Source: Petaurus breviceps papuanus
Taxonomy: Eukaryota; Chordata; Mammalia; Diprotodontia; Petauridae
DNA length: 64,000 nt
Direction: 5' to 3'
NCBI GenBank assembly: GCA_028583685.1
Contig: JAMXIF010001195.1
Location: forward strand, 13,180,182 to 13,244,181
The position numbers were made by a program, and so were the translations under genes. A model generated the notes under the pieces. The model ran no database searches, was not told the DNA's origin, and was given only the letters and a program-made list of their open reading frames with translations. Below are positions 36,040 through 46,915 of the stretch, in pieces. Numbering within the stretch: position 1 is the stretch's first letter; every line of letters starts with the position of its first letter.

Positions 36040-38030
36040 GGGTGAAGTACATATGTAGCTGTAATCTCTTAATTGCCATATGTATAGTTATAACTATATC
36101 TTATATGTATAGGTATTTATAGGTGTTATAAACTAGATATGTATATAGGTGCATACATACACACACACCAACATTACACATAGTGATGATCATTTTTATT
36201 GGCAACCCAGTAGTGTAATTGTATCAGTGTACTTTACCATCATTCAATCTGGAATAAAATTTAAATTGTGTATAAGATTTTCAGTTTATTTTTCACTATG
36301 GAAAAGTTTAGTTGTTTTTTTTTTTTTTAATGGTAGTATGGGAGAAGACAAGGAAGGAAAGCATGTATCAGAAAAAAAGGCAAGGCGATTTCTTTTCAAG
36401 AGGATATAGATGAATACTAAAACAATCACTTCAACATAGGTTTGTTTTTTTTTTACCTGCTAGCACTAGATCACAAAGCTGCTACTTGGAAATCCTGAAC
36501 AGAAGAAATTGTCACTTATAGGTTTAAAAATAGTTAGCCATCATACTTGAATATAAGAAAATGATGGAAAGATTAAAGTTTTTCTAAGACCATGGATATG
36601 CAAAGGGACTGATTCTGCTTGCTCAAGATACAAAGAGAAGTTTTAATTAATATTTTTTTCAAATTTGATCTGATCAGATTCACTCATTGAATCAGTTGTA
36701 TAAGTAAACTAAATCTGTTTTTTTAATTCTTTTGTTTACATCTCTGTGAATATCCTAAGGTTTGACTAGAAGCTTGTATAACAACTGTAATGGTTACTCT
36801 GGTACTTTTTAGAGGACCTCTTTCTGTTAGAGTTCAGATATTGGGATTTTGATAAGCAAAAAAAAGACAACTTCTGATTAAATCTCATTGACGGGAACTG
36901 CTCCAAGATGAATTGCCTGTCTCTTTGCCTGTAAAAGTGAGATGGTAGACTTGCTGGGAAAAGCAGGACAGCTAAGAATAAAACTAACTCCTGCAAGAGG
37001 AGGGGTAGATGAGAGGAGAGGTACCTGCACATAAAGCCACAGTAGGACCATAATGAATTATAAAGAGATCCTGACCTATACGAGAGGCACTTGAGATTAG
37101 ATCCAGTCCATGTGATGTAAGAGATGGAACACAAGTAATACAAGAATGTGTAACCCTTTTGATGTCAACATAGAGCATCTATTCACTATCTATTGCTCGA
37201 GGCAGATATATAATCTGTTCACTCTGCTTTTTCTCTCTGTCACCCACTTAAAAAAAGTACAATATACAAAAATGACTGTTTGATCACCAGTAAGCTGACC
37301 TTTAAATAGAAAGTTTACTTTCAACTTCGGTGTTTCTTAGCAGATAAGACCTTCTCAAGCTTCCTTAATAGTGTAATTACTTACTCTCTTCTGAGAAGGT
37401 AAGGGCAAGTTGCAAGGGAGAGGGCAGTTCTGCATAAATTGGTACTTTGTGTGACTCTGCAAGACTCAGCAAGTAGAAAGGTGGTGAACAATAAGATACA
37501 CAAGTCAACAACTCCAATGTCTGTGACGTTTGTTTTTGTAATGTGGCTTCATTATAAGTAATACAGATACTACAAGTTGCAGGCAACCAGCTGGAATTTA
37601 CAAATAATTACAAATACAGTTGAAATTTTTTTATTATAAGTTGTTTTAAATTATATGTAGGAAGTCACCTATATCATGTATCTTGTGCAAAGGTACTTCT
37701 GAATAAAAGAGATTACCTCTCCAACTTGTTTTCATCTGTGCCTGAAATTTTCACCAATAATGGCACTATTTATTTTAATGCCTTTAATTACTTTAATATC
37801 ATCATGACATGAAATCAACATTGGGTTCTCCAAGATTATACTAGGGAAATGCAAGCACTTGTTCTTGTCAAGTTAGAATGCCTTCAAGGATGAGTGTACT
37901 GCTAGATTTGGTTACTCTCATCTTTGGATGAGCCTAAGAATGGAATGGCTTGAATCAGACTTATTGGTCACCAGATGACCAACATTTTGGTTACAACAAT
38001 GCATAAAATGTGGAGAGATTGAAATGAATG
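36040..38030. other. Unassigned DNA
   Basis: About 2 kb without a gene or repeat that I can name. A short CA/TA patch lies at 36120-36175. 36880-37180 has overlapping reverse-strand frames of 64 and 125 codons with no recognisable domain. Confidence 0.45.
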
Positions 38031-38034
38031 AATG

Positions 38035-38180
38035 GAAGAATGAAAAACCCTTATATATAAGTATAATCTTAGTACTTTGCTAAGACTTGAGGGCAAAAAT
38101 ACAAAAGTAAGTAACTCCCACCTTGAAAGAGCTAACATTCTACAGGGTAGAGAACAGATCTATGGGAACACTGTCCAGGA
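38035..38180 (-). mobile_element. L2 LINE 3' end, reverse
   Basis: tttgctaagacttgagggca, caccttgaaagagctaacat and tctacagggtagagaaca look like antisense of the L2 3' signature. Diverged. Confidence 0.55.
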
Positions 38181-38199
38181 AAGGGTATTTTGGTCAGGG

Positions 38200-38800
38200 A
38201 AGTTTACTAATAAATATTGGTGTTTTGAAGTATTCCTTATGCAATCAATTATCACAGTTTTACTAAATTGAATTAGTTTTAAGGTTACCTATATATATTA
38301 AATACATATGCTTAAAAATATAACTGACAGCTGAAATTTAAAGAATTTTGTCCAGCTTTTTTTGAAATGCATATTTCAACATTTGCTAATCAATTGTTTA
38401 TTTATTTTTTACCCCTTATAATAATATTTTTTAGTTCAGCAATCCTTCCAAATGCTAAAACTGATTTGTACACTTTGACAATGTGAAAGAAAATGTAGAG
38501 AAAGTCATAGTTCAGTGACTAGCTTGCTCACAAACTCTAAGCTACAAGTAGGAATGGACCCTCATAGAGGACTATGAGAAATTTTGAAACCCCATGGTTC
38601 TTATCACACTGCCAGAGTTGTTGAGCAAGTGATTTTACCTATAAAATATTTGTAATAATTTAATTATTATTTATATAGTTTGCAAATTACAAAATATAAT
38701 TAAAATATAGATGAGCATTTTAGTCCAAATAATTTTAAATTTTACTTGTCAGTAAAAAAAAGTCCTCCTAAGAGGCATTGTTGTGGCTTGTTCATACATT
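38200..38800. other. Unassigned AT-rich DNA
   Basis: No recognisable feature. Confidence 0.5.
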
Positions 38801-38808
38801 TAACAATT

Positions 38809-39290
38809 TGTAGCACCAACACAATATTCACAGTGCCAACCGTCACTATAAATACACCTACATAGTGCTTGATCACAAGATACAGCAGACTCTTCACAGA
38901 AAAGACAGAAGCAAAACATTTATTCAGACACCAGAAAACCAAATCCCCAAATCAGTAAGCTAATTCCATCATAGTAGCAAAGAAGTTAATAGACCACAAC
39001 AGCACAGAGAGCCATAACATCCTTTAGCCTTCCCACAAACCAACATTCACACACAAGCCTAGCTGTCTCCCTTGGATACATCCTCTCCTCCCAACCAACT
39101 AGCTGTTCTGGCTCCCAGCTTCCTGTGGGCTCCGTTCCACCCATCAGCAAACTTCTCCCACCACAGACTCCATGTGATTACATTCAGCCTATTAGGAGGA
39201 AGAGTATGTTTTCAAAGTAGAGAAGGTCTTCAAATTCCCTTAGGCTTATTAAGGGGCAGGGAAGATCTTCAAATTGCCATTGTCATTACA
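38809..39290 (-). mobile_element. Solo LTR of an endogenous retrovirus (family A)
   Basis: 482 bp. The reverse strand starts tgtaatgacaatggcaattt and ends gttggtgctaca, with TG...CA ends. Homologous along its length to 32255-32746 (shared cttaataagcctaaggga, ggctctctgtgctgtt). No internal viral sequence adjoins it. Confidence 0.82.
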
Positions 39291-39299
39291 TAGTCACAC

Positions 39300-39770
39300 T
39301 ATTCCTGTCTTTGAGATACAGTAATATTAACAACAGGAAATTTTAGATGATTTATTATGTAGTTGGTTTTTTTTTAAGAAATCATAGGACAGTAAAAATC
39401 TGCATAGTAATATATGAATAACTTTTCTTTGATATTTTATTCATTTTTCCAAAATAAACTTCACAACCTAAATTTTGTCCTTTTTTTGGCATGGGCAGAG
39501 GGTGGTTCTGAAGCCAAACCAAAAGCAAATCTTTGGAAAAACTTTTTAAACACTCTCTCCTTCCCCTTAGGAACTTTATATTTATGTTTGAGATGAAGCA
39601 AATATATAGGGTTGGATTGGTCATTTCAGTATATCATGAGTAATATGGTGTAATATCAGTGTGCTTTTAAAATAAATGTCATGACTTGAGTGAACATGGA
39701 CAGTTCATACTTTCAGCAAGTTAAGACAGTAAACACATTCACAAAGCTTCCTTTTGCTTACACTTCAATG
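39300..39770. other. Unassigned DNA
   Basis: No recognisable feature. Confidence 0.5.
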
Positions 39771-39788
39771 TTAAAAGAAATTGTTGGA

Positions 39789-39908
39789 TACAGTACCTGC
39801 CCTGGAGTCAAGAAGACCTTGAGATCAAATCTGATCTCAGATACTTGACACATACCAGCTGTGTGATCCTGAGCAAATCACTTAAACCCAATTGCCTCAC
39901 CAAAAGCA
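39789..39908 (+). mobile_element. SINE whose tail became a GATA microsatellite
   Basis: cctgccctggagtcaagaag, gagatcaaatctgatctcag, agctgtgtgatcctgagcaa and atcacttaaacccaattgcc. The head is short. Target duplication aaaagaaattgttgga (39773-39788) versus aaaagcacattgttag (40095-40110) lies beyond the GATA tract, so the microsatellite is inside the insertion. Confidence 0.85.
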
Positions 39909-39909
39909 A

Positions 39910-39983
<74 letters not shown>

Positions 39984-40050
39984 TGATAATAGATGATAGA
40001 TAATAGATAGATTGATAGTAGATGATAGATAGGCAGACAGACAGACAGAC

Positions 40051-40094
<44 letters not shown>
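39909..40094. repeat. (GATA)n microsatellite with CAGA block
   Basis: Long (ATAG)n runs interrupted by GATTGATAATAGATGATA-type variants and a CAGACAGACAGA block. Confidence 0.97.
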
Positions 40095-40096
<2 letters not shown>

Positions 40097-40344
40097 AAGC
40101 ACATTGTTAGTTTACGTGAAGTCTTACAATTCAATGTGTTACCATATGCAGTGACTGAGTTCTGACTCCTGGTGTGCCAATTCTGTTCACTACTTGGCTC
40201 CCCACCTTCATCTATCATAGACCAACCTAAACCCTATCTACACACAAAGCCTTCCTGCATGGTACAGGATGAATTCTATCCCTGGGCAAACGAGCTTTAT
40301 TACAGTTACACATTAAGCTTACTAAATCTTAATTGCTCTGACCT

Positions 40345-40495
40345 CAATATATTAATGGAAAGAGCACTGAACTTGGAGTCACAGAACCTGATTTTGAAGC
40401 CTGCTTTTGCCACTTAACTTGCCTAATCTCCGGGAATCACTTGACCCCTCCAGATCTCAGTTTCCTTATTTGTAAAATGAACTAAATTCTAAATG
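40345..40495 (+). mobile_element. MIR-like SINE
   Basis: ggaaagagcactgaacttgg, agtcacagaacctgattttg, atctcagtttccttatttgt and aaaatgaactaaattcta. Confidence 0.72.
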
Positions 40496-40499
40496 TAAT

Positions 40500-41105
40500 T
40501 GAAATTGTAAAATGTAAAATGGTTCTTCTTATAATGGTTCAGCATTTCATGTAATGGATCACTCAAAGTCTGTGGGCTCAAATTAAAAATCCCTTCAATA
40601 ATAAACCCCAGGAACCTGAGGAAATGGCAAACATAAAGCCATAAAAACCAATCTAGGAAAGTCAAAGCCACTGACAACAACATTAAAAACAGTTGGCAAG
40701 GAAATTTCCTGGGGGCCCAGGAAATTCTCTGCCAAAGTACAAAGAATGTTTTTATATTCTCCTTGGCCCAAGGGGACAACAAGTGCCCAAAGCATTCCAC
40801 CTGGGGACGAAGTTATTTCAAGTGACAACAAGTCTGTTCCATAGCTTCTTAGTGTACCATAGCCTTGGTTGGTGTAGTGGCAATGGAAGGGTTAACTTTA
40901 GCCTCCCCAGTTCCATTATTGTCCTAAACCATAATAGTCTTTTTCCTAGTTCTGAGCCTATGATCTATATCCCTAAAAATCAGGTGCCCCTGATTCCCTG
41001 AGAAAAATGTTTATTTCTTGCCCTTTACTCTACCTCTTCCATGATTGGGTTACTATTTTGTGCCTTAATTTCCCCATGACTGTTTCTGTTAATCTTGTCT
41101 AAGGA
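40500..41105. other. Unassigned DNA
   Basis: Several short overlapping frames, none with a recognisable domain. Confidence 0.45.
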
Positions 41106-41323
41106 AAGTTTTTCCAAATTTCAGTGGTTCCCTATTACCTTCTAGATACAAAACTAACTCCTCAATTTGATGTTTAAAATATTTTACAACCTGACTGCAA
41201 CTTACCTTTCCTGACATTGCAAATTACTCTCCATTATGATCTCTGTGTTCCAGCCAAACTGACCTAAGTGTTATTCCTGGAACTGAGGATTTCACTTCCA
41301 TTCTCCACACCTTTGCACAGGCT

Positions 41324-42307
41324 TGTAATGCCAAGCAAAGGCAACTTCCCAAGGTTCAAAATACCAGCATAGCTGCTCTCCATTTTATTCAGTGACAAAT
41401 TAAGAACAGGGAAAATCAAAATATAGCATAATTCAAAATACAGCATTCACCAAGTGTAATTCAATAATTCCCAAGTACTACTCCACCCCAGGACATTATA
41501 ATTCATTTAGTCAATCCCAATGACCCTCTTCTAAGTACTACTCCACCCCTAGGCAGTACATTCATTTAGTCAATCACAATGCACAAAAAAAGTCAAAAGT
41601 TCCCCACCCTTGGATCACAACTAAATAGGCCATCTACCCCAGAGTTACAACAAGCTTCAGCACAGCATTTAATACCCAAAGAGAGGTCTTTTCTTCACCT
41701 TGACCCTAGGCAAGTTCTCAGCAATCTTTGTTCCTGGGGAGACAAAGCTTAGTAAGGCCACAAGATACATTGCCAGTGTCCTCATTAATTCATTCTCGGT
41801 CTGCAGAACAGTCCTAGGACCCCTGAAAACATTAGCAAAACCCTCTTCCAAGATTTCTGCAAATATACAACAAGAAAATCCTTCTTCAGGGCTTCTGAAC
41901 CAACAGCAAGGTTCCAGGACTTCTGCAACAGCAGGACTGTCTTTCACCAGTGGATGAATCTGGCAAAACAACATCAAAACAGACAAAGTACCAGCATAAC
42001 AGCCATGTCTCCTCAGTCCTTGGCAGCTCTGGATGGCAGCTTTCAAAAGCCCTGGGCAGTTCAAATTGGCCTTCAGCAATCCTCTCCATCTCTCTGCCTG
42101 CATGATACTGCTTCCAAAAAATTCTTCTGCCTCTCTCTCTGCTTGTGTCTCTCTAAATTCATGTCACCAGCTCCTCCCAGTTCAGCCTTCTCTTTTCACA
42201 TCAACAAGTCCATCCCACAATTGGGATTCACAAGCTCTGGGTTTTAACACAATCAGTCCGAAAACCAAGCCAATACAGGGGGATCTTTAAATTCCACTAC
42301 TATTACA
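41324..42307 (-). mobile_element. Solo LTR of an endogenous retrovirus (family C)
   Basis: 984 bp between aggct (41319-41323) and aggcc (42308-42312), a near-perfect 5-bp duplication within L2. Starts tgtaatgcc and ends attaca on the + strand. Related to the LTR at 57742-58941. No internal viral sequence. A 5-bp duplication is usual for ERVL/class III-like elements, but the class is not proven. Confidence 0.82.
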
Positions 42308-42375
42308 AGGCCCCATGCCTACAATGTGCTCCCTCATCTCCCTCTTTAGGTTTCTTAGAATCCTTAGCTACCTTC

Positions 42376-42563
42376 CTGATTTGTGTCATTGTCAGTGGTC
42401 CTAACTTATGTCTTGTCTCTGGACTTCAATGACTCTGGAGAAGATAGTGAGGTTGATGACTTTGTACAGCTCTGCCTCACTTAAGTCCAATTCCCTTGCA
42501 AGTCAAGACATCATTCTCCTGATGTCATTAGTCATCTTTAAGAATGAAGGATGAACAAAAACA
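42376..42563 (+). mobile_element. RTE-related SINE/3' end in L2
   Basis: gtgtcattgtcagtggtcct, tgacttcaatgactctggag-like middle, gcctcacttaagtccaattc, ctgatgtcattagtcatc, aagaatgaaggatgaac and an (aac)-type tail. This matches the marsupial SINE I associate with RTE LINEs. Duplication accttc (42370-42375 and 42564-42569). Confidence 0.75.
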
Positions 42564-42682
42564 ACCTTCATGATTCAAATTAGATGACCCTCTTGGAAGA
42601 AGGCTTTTTTTTTCAAATCTTTCTACTTGTTAGTTTTTTCTCTCTCCTCAAATTGTCATGTTTATTTATATGTTTACATGTT

Positions 42683-43313
42683 TGCAATGGGAATGGGAAT
42701 TTGAAGCTCTTCCCTTCCCTTTGATAGGCTTAAGTGAATTTTAGGACCTTCCCTGATTTGAAAATATGCTCTGTCTCCTAATAGACTGAATGTTGTCCAA
42801 TGGAGCCTGTGGTGGGGGGCTTATTTTTCAGGAATGCCCACACCTTGTTACTTTGTAATTGAGCAGTGGGTCAGGAAGGTTGTGAAGTTCTCTGACCCAG
42901 GAGAAGGCTATATAGACCCTGATGTGAGGTTTTGTTTTGGGGCTCACTTTGAGAAGAGTTGTGTGATTTGGTCAGAGGAGACTCTGGTCAGCTGTTGAGC
43001 CCCCTGGCTTTGAAAACCCAGAGGTTGGTGCTTCTCTCTCTGTTAACTGACTAGGTATGGATGTAATGATCAGACAGCTAGGAGGCCTGTCTGTTGATCT
43101 GTTTCTCTGTCTGTATTTTTTGTCTGCTTGTAACCTCTGTTTGTATTCTCTGAAGTTCGGGGTGCTGACTTTTCCCCCTGAACTAGGTAATTGACATATG
43201 TTTGATTAAAGCAGGATTGTTAACCCATTTTGAGCTGCTTTCCTTTAGAAAACCAGATCAAAGAACCTGTGCTAGCAGCCATCCTAGGTATGCTAGGGTG
43301 CTTACTATTAACA
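42683..43313 (+). mobile_element. Solo LTR of an endogenous retrovirus (family B)
   Basis: 631 bp, starts tgcaatgggaatgggaattt, ends ttactattaaca. Flanks atgtt (42678-42682) and atatt (43314-43318) fit a 5-bp duplication. A TATA-like tatatag lies at 42909-42915 and could be the old promoter. Full homology to 35520-36036. Confidence 0.83.
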
Positions 43314-43440
43314 ATATTTTATCGTTCCAAGAGAATATAAGTTCCTTAAGGACAGAGATGATTTTGTATTTGTATCCTAAGCACATAACACAATGAGTGT
43401 CTTGCACATATTAGATGCTTAATATCTACTATGACTTGAA

Positions 43441-43866
43441 AAACTGCCTGAATGAATGAATGTACTGAGACATCTGCTACCAGATCTCTTCATTATAAAA
43501 TGCCTCCTATTCCTGCTTGGATTAGTCCTTCTTGACATTTGACTCAATTTGAACCTATTACTAATAGTATTCACATGCTTTCCTCTCTGGAGACTGAACT
43601 TGCAGTGTTCATCTTAACATCAGAATTTAGTCCCACATGCCTGAGACCCTTGACCTTGAGCAAAAACTACATTATCTGTAGTCACTCTTGATCATCTCCT
43701 ATTACTGTTCTTAGCACTTTCCCAGACTTTTCCAACATGAAGGCTGCCTTGCCCTCTACTCTAGTTATAATCTCTACTTCGTCCATACACAAGAATCAGA
43801 TTTCAGCCCTGTACCGATCTTAAACTTTGATGCACACATTTGTCCTTGTCTTGCTCTGTTCTCCAA
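43441..43866. other. Unassigned DNA
   Basis: Possibly decayed LINE sequence; nothing certain. Confidence 0.4.
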
Positions 43867-43867
43867 T

Positions 43868-44104
43868 AGTTTGTTGTTGTTTAGTTATTTCAGTCATTTC
43901 CAGATCATCATGACCCCTTTTGGGGTTTTCTTGGCAAAAATACTGGGATGGTTTGCCATTTCTTTTCCCAGTTCATTTCACAGATGAGGAACTAGGCAAA
44001 TTGGCTTAAGTGACTTGCTCAGGGTCACACAGCTAATAAGTGACTAAGGCCAGATTTGAACTCAAGTCTTCCTGACTCTAGGCCCAACACTCTATGTTCC
44101 CCCC
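43868..44104 (-). mobile_element. MAR1-type SINE, reverse
   Basis: ttgttgtttagttatttcag, ttggggttttcttggcaaaa, cagggtcacacagctaataa and ggccagatttgaactcaagt, near full length. Confidence 0.9.
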
Positions 44105-44109
44105 ACTAG

Positions 44110-44275
44110 TATACCCATGTATACCTCACCTCAACACCTTTCCACAAAATGTTTATTATTATCTTTCCTTATTAGAATGGAATCTTTTTGAAAGAAATGA
44201 CTGACTTGCTTTTTTTGCTTCCCTAGCACTAGGCACAGTGCCTGGCACATAGCAAACAATAAAAGCTCCCTCCCT
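44110..44275 (+). mobile_element. L2 LINE 3' end
   Basis: ctagcactaggcacagtgcc and tggcacatagcaaacaataa are the L2 3' signature. It may have been split from upstream L2-like sequence by the MAR1 SINE. Confidence 0.75.
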
Positions 44276-44473
44276 CTCTCCTTTCTTATCCAGATATTCA
44301 GACATTTGGCCTTTTCTGTGATTGTCTATTCCATGATTGTTAAATCCAAAAAGTTTCACAGTCCTGATGGCCTCTCTTTACTGGGAAAATTCTTAAGTAA
44401 ACAAATGAAGAATTAGTTGTCATAATTGAAGTGTCAACCAGAGACTAATCCATGAATTGACTGATTGTTTCTT

Positions 44474-45109
44474 TGATAATAATTTAATATTAATTTAAAT
44501 AAGGGCCAGGGCCTTTACTAATCAACCAGAAGAAGAGCCTGGACCTTTGTTCTCTGAGTAACTCAGAGAATACCTCTTCCTATGTCAACAACCCCAGATG
44601 GGGCTGATTTAAGAGAATTCTTTCTTCATTCAAGGATGAGACCCTTAATCTGAGACACTATCTTTTTTTAAGCAATTGGGGTTAAGTAACTTGCTCAAGG
44701 TTACATGGCCAATTATTGTGTGTGGGTGCCAAGTACCTGAGGCCGGAAGTGATCCTGGATCTCCTGAAGCTGGGCCTGGCACGCTTACTCATTGTGCCAC
44801 CCGGCCACCCCTCCTGAGACACTATCTTAAGTAACAGAACTTTCTTCTTTATCATTATCATGCTATAAAATAGTATATGTCTACAAGAAAAGAAAAAGTT
44901 CCATTATTTAAGAGTATCTCAGGTTAAGGGTCTCATCCTTGAAAGAAGAAAGAATGGTCTTAAATCAGCCCCATCTGGGGTTGTTGACATAGGAAAAGGT
45001 ATTCTCTGAGTTTACTCAGAGAGCAAATAGGCTGTTGGGTCCAGCCTCTTCTTCTGGTTTATTAGTTCAGGCCCTGGCCCTTATTTAAATTGATATTAAA
45101 TTATTATCA
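44474..45109. mobile_element. Foldback (long inverted-repeat) element, 636 bp with SINE
   Basis: The left arm (44474-44664, resuming after a SINE to about 44849) and the reverse complement of 44885-45109 match almost throughout: tgataataatttaatat, aatttaaataagggccaggg, cctatgtcaacaaccccaga, tggggctgatttaaga, caaggatgagaccctta. By eye identity is about 90%, with one indel of about 13 bases. Loop is about 35 bp. Without the SINE it is about 473 bp. No coding capacity. It could be a DNA-transposon MITE or two head-to-head copies of another repeat. Confidence 0.85.
44665..44813 (-). mobile_element. WSINE-type SINE in the foldback element
   Basis: tttttttaagcaattgggg, gttacatggccaattattg, ctgaggccggaagtgatcc and gccacccggccacccc. 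Duplication ctgagacactatctt at 44650-44664 and 44814-44828, 15 of 15 identical. Confidence 0.93.
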
Positions 45110-46700
45110 CCTTCTATCTAGGACAGTAAACAACACTATTCTCAGCAATTTGCCCCTATAATTAAGAGAAATGTTTTAATTAGTTCATTATCAGGTTTCC
45201 TTTTACCTATTTCAGATTACTAGCCAAACATGCTATCAAGATCAAAGATTTTTAAAAATCCCATGAATGCAGAAATATTTTTGTATCTCTTTTTGTGATA
45301 CCATTAATAGAAATACATTAGTTATCCATAGATTAATGAATTGTTGAATAAACTATGGTGAATGAATGCAATGGGTTTTACTATACTATAATGCATGTTA
45401 AATATGAACAATTCAAAGAATCATGGTAATACTTAGTATGAACTAATGATGATACAGGAAAACCAATATATAATTATGTAGACTGAAAAAAAAAGCAACA
45501 AAAGAAATTGAATTCCAAGTATTTGTAATGATCAAGCTCGTCTCCAAAGAAAAAGTTAAAGAATGCAGAAATGTATCTATCTCCTTTCTGTTAAGAAGTG
45601 GAGGACTATGGGTGTGCATATGTGTGTGTTTGTGTATATAAGCATATATGTGTGGACATATATGCATATAGATACACATATATACATATACATACATATG
45701 TGTGCATACTAAGATGTCAGAGCTCTCTTATTCAGTTGATGTGATGGTTAATTATATTGAACTTTTTTTCTTTATTCTTTGTTACAAAGGATAGAAGGCA
45801 GAGGATAAGAAGGAATATATTCAGGAATTAATGTGATATGAAAATAAAATTTTATAGCAATATAAATGAAAATAAAACAAATATCACATATATTTCTTTC
45901 CATCAGAAAAACATCTGAGAATAACTAAAGTCATCTTTAAATTTATAAAAGTAATATTTGCATATGAAAATTCAATTGATGCATTCAAGGTTTTAAGGTC
46001 TAACTTCTGAATTTTTTTCTTAGCTTTTTGACAGATGTATTCCACTCTTTATTTTTTAAACATCTTTCAAATATCCATAAAGTTAAATGCAAACAAACAG
46101 ATTGAACTTCAATAGCATAGATACACAGTTCTGATATGTTAGGAACTAAATCAAGGGATTTGTTCCTAATTAGTGGAAACTTGGCTTTAGAGGAAAAATA
46201 TTTTTAAAAAAATAATTATATTTAAAGAGGCAGAAAATTACAGCTTGTTAAGAAGAAATGATTCCATCAGATTTGGTACCTGAGAACTGGTGTTCTCTTA
46301 AATAAAGCACATCCTTTCCACAGATAAATCAGATAGTCTATTCCATGTGGTAAAAACAAAAAAAGTTTTAAGAGAGATGATAAAAATTGATGTGGGTTAT
46401 TTGTTAGAATGTCATAATATTATCACAATCATTATGAGAAGACTCACATTACAATACTGTATAGGAGTAGGGATCATAGTAACATTGGCATCCTCAGTAT
46501 ACTAAGTAGGCCAATTTAGCTAGAATGTCAGGAGAAAATGAAGGAGACCTTCAGCATCCTGCAGGGAAAGGGGGAACATCTGTAATGAACTCATAGGAGA
46601 TATCAATAAGAATGAAGCAGGATGTGCATCCATGGAGTCATTGTGATCAGCATCATTGGAGGCAATATACAAATTGATGAGGTCATATTGGAATCTGAGT
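45110..46700. other. Unassigned DNA with TG/TA microsatellite
   Basis: A TGTG/TATA tract lies at 45612-45706. The rest is AT-rich with no recognised feature. Confidence 0.5.
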
Positions 46701-46704
46701 ATTT

Positions 46705-46915
46705 GATTACAGGATCATACAATGTCAGAACTGAAAGGGACTTCAGTGATCATCTAACCCCATCCTTTTACATAGGAGGATATCATGGCTCAGAGAGATT
46801 AGACAACTTGCCCAAAGATAGATAGGGAGTAGCTAGTAGGGACAGAGCTGAAGCCCAGGTCTTTTGACTTCAGATCTTGTTCTCTTTCTTCTGTAACACA
46901 CCCCATTGACTTATA
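46705..46915 (-). mobile_element. MIR/THER-like SINE, reverse
   Basis: caggatcatacaatgtcaga, actgaaagggacttcagtga, tcatctaaccccatcc, gagagattagacaacttgcc and agctgaagcccaggtctttt. Good match to the antisense of a MIR-like SINE with its 3' extension. Confidence 0.75.

Larger units (their letters stand above)
41110..43440 (+). mobile_element. L2 LINE 3' portion with three nested insertions
   Basis: L2 sequence runs in order through 41110-41323 (tggttccctattaccttcta, acctttgcacaggct), 42308-42375 (ccccatgcctacaatgtgct), 42564-42682 and 43314-43440 (gttccttaaggacagagatg, tcttgcacatattagatgct). The gaps are an LTR (-), an RTE-type SINE (+) and a second LTR (+). Each insertion removes cleanly to give continuous L2. 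Confidence 0.82.

Noticed and set aside
36766-37178. Overlapping reverse frames of 125 and 64 codons, considered as part of a viral or host gene
   Set aside because: No recognisable motif, repeat boundary or homologous copy in the window; left unassigned.
39808-40218. 136-codon frame rich in SIYL repeats
   Set aside because: Translation of the GATA microsatellite and adjoining SINE.
41669-42103. 144-codon reverse-strand frame and overlapping shorter frames
   Set aside because: Lies entirely inside a solo LTR, which has no coding role.
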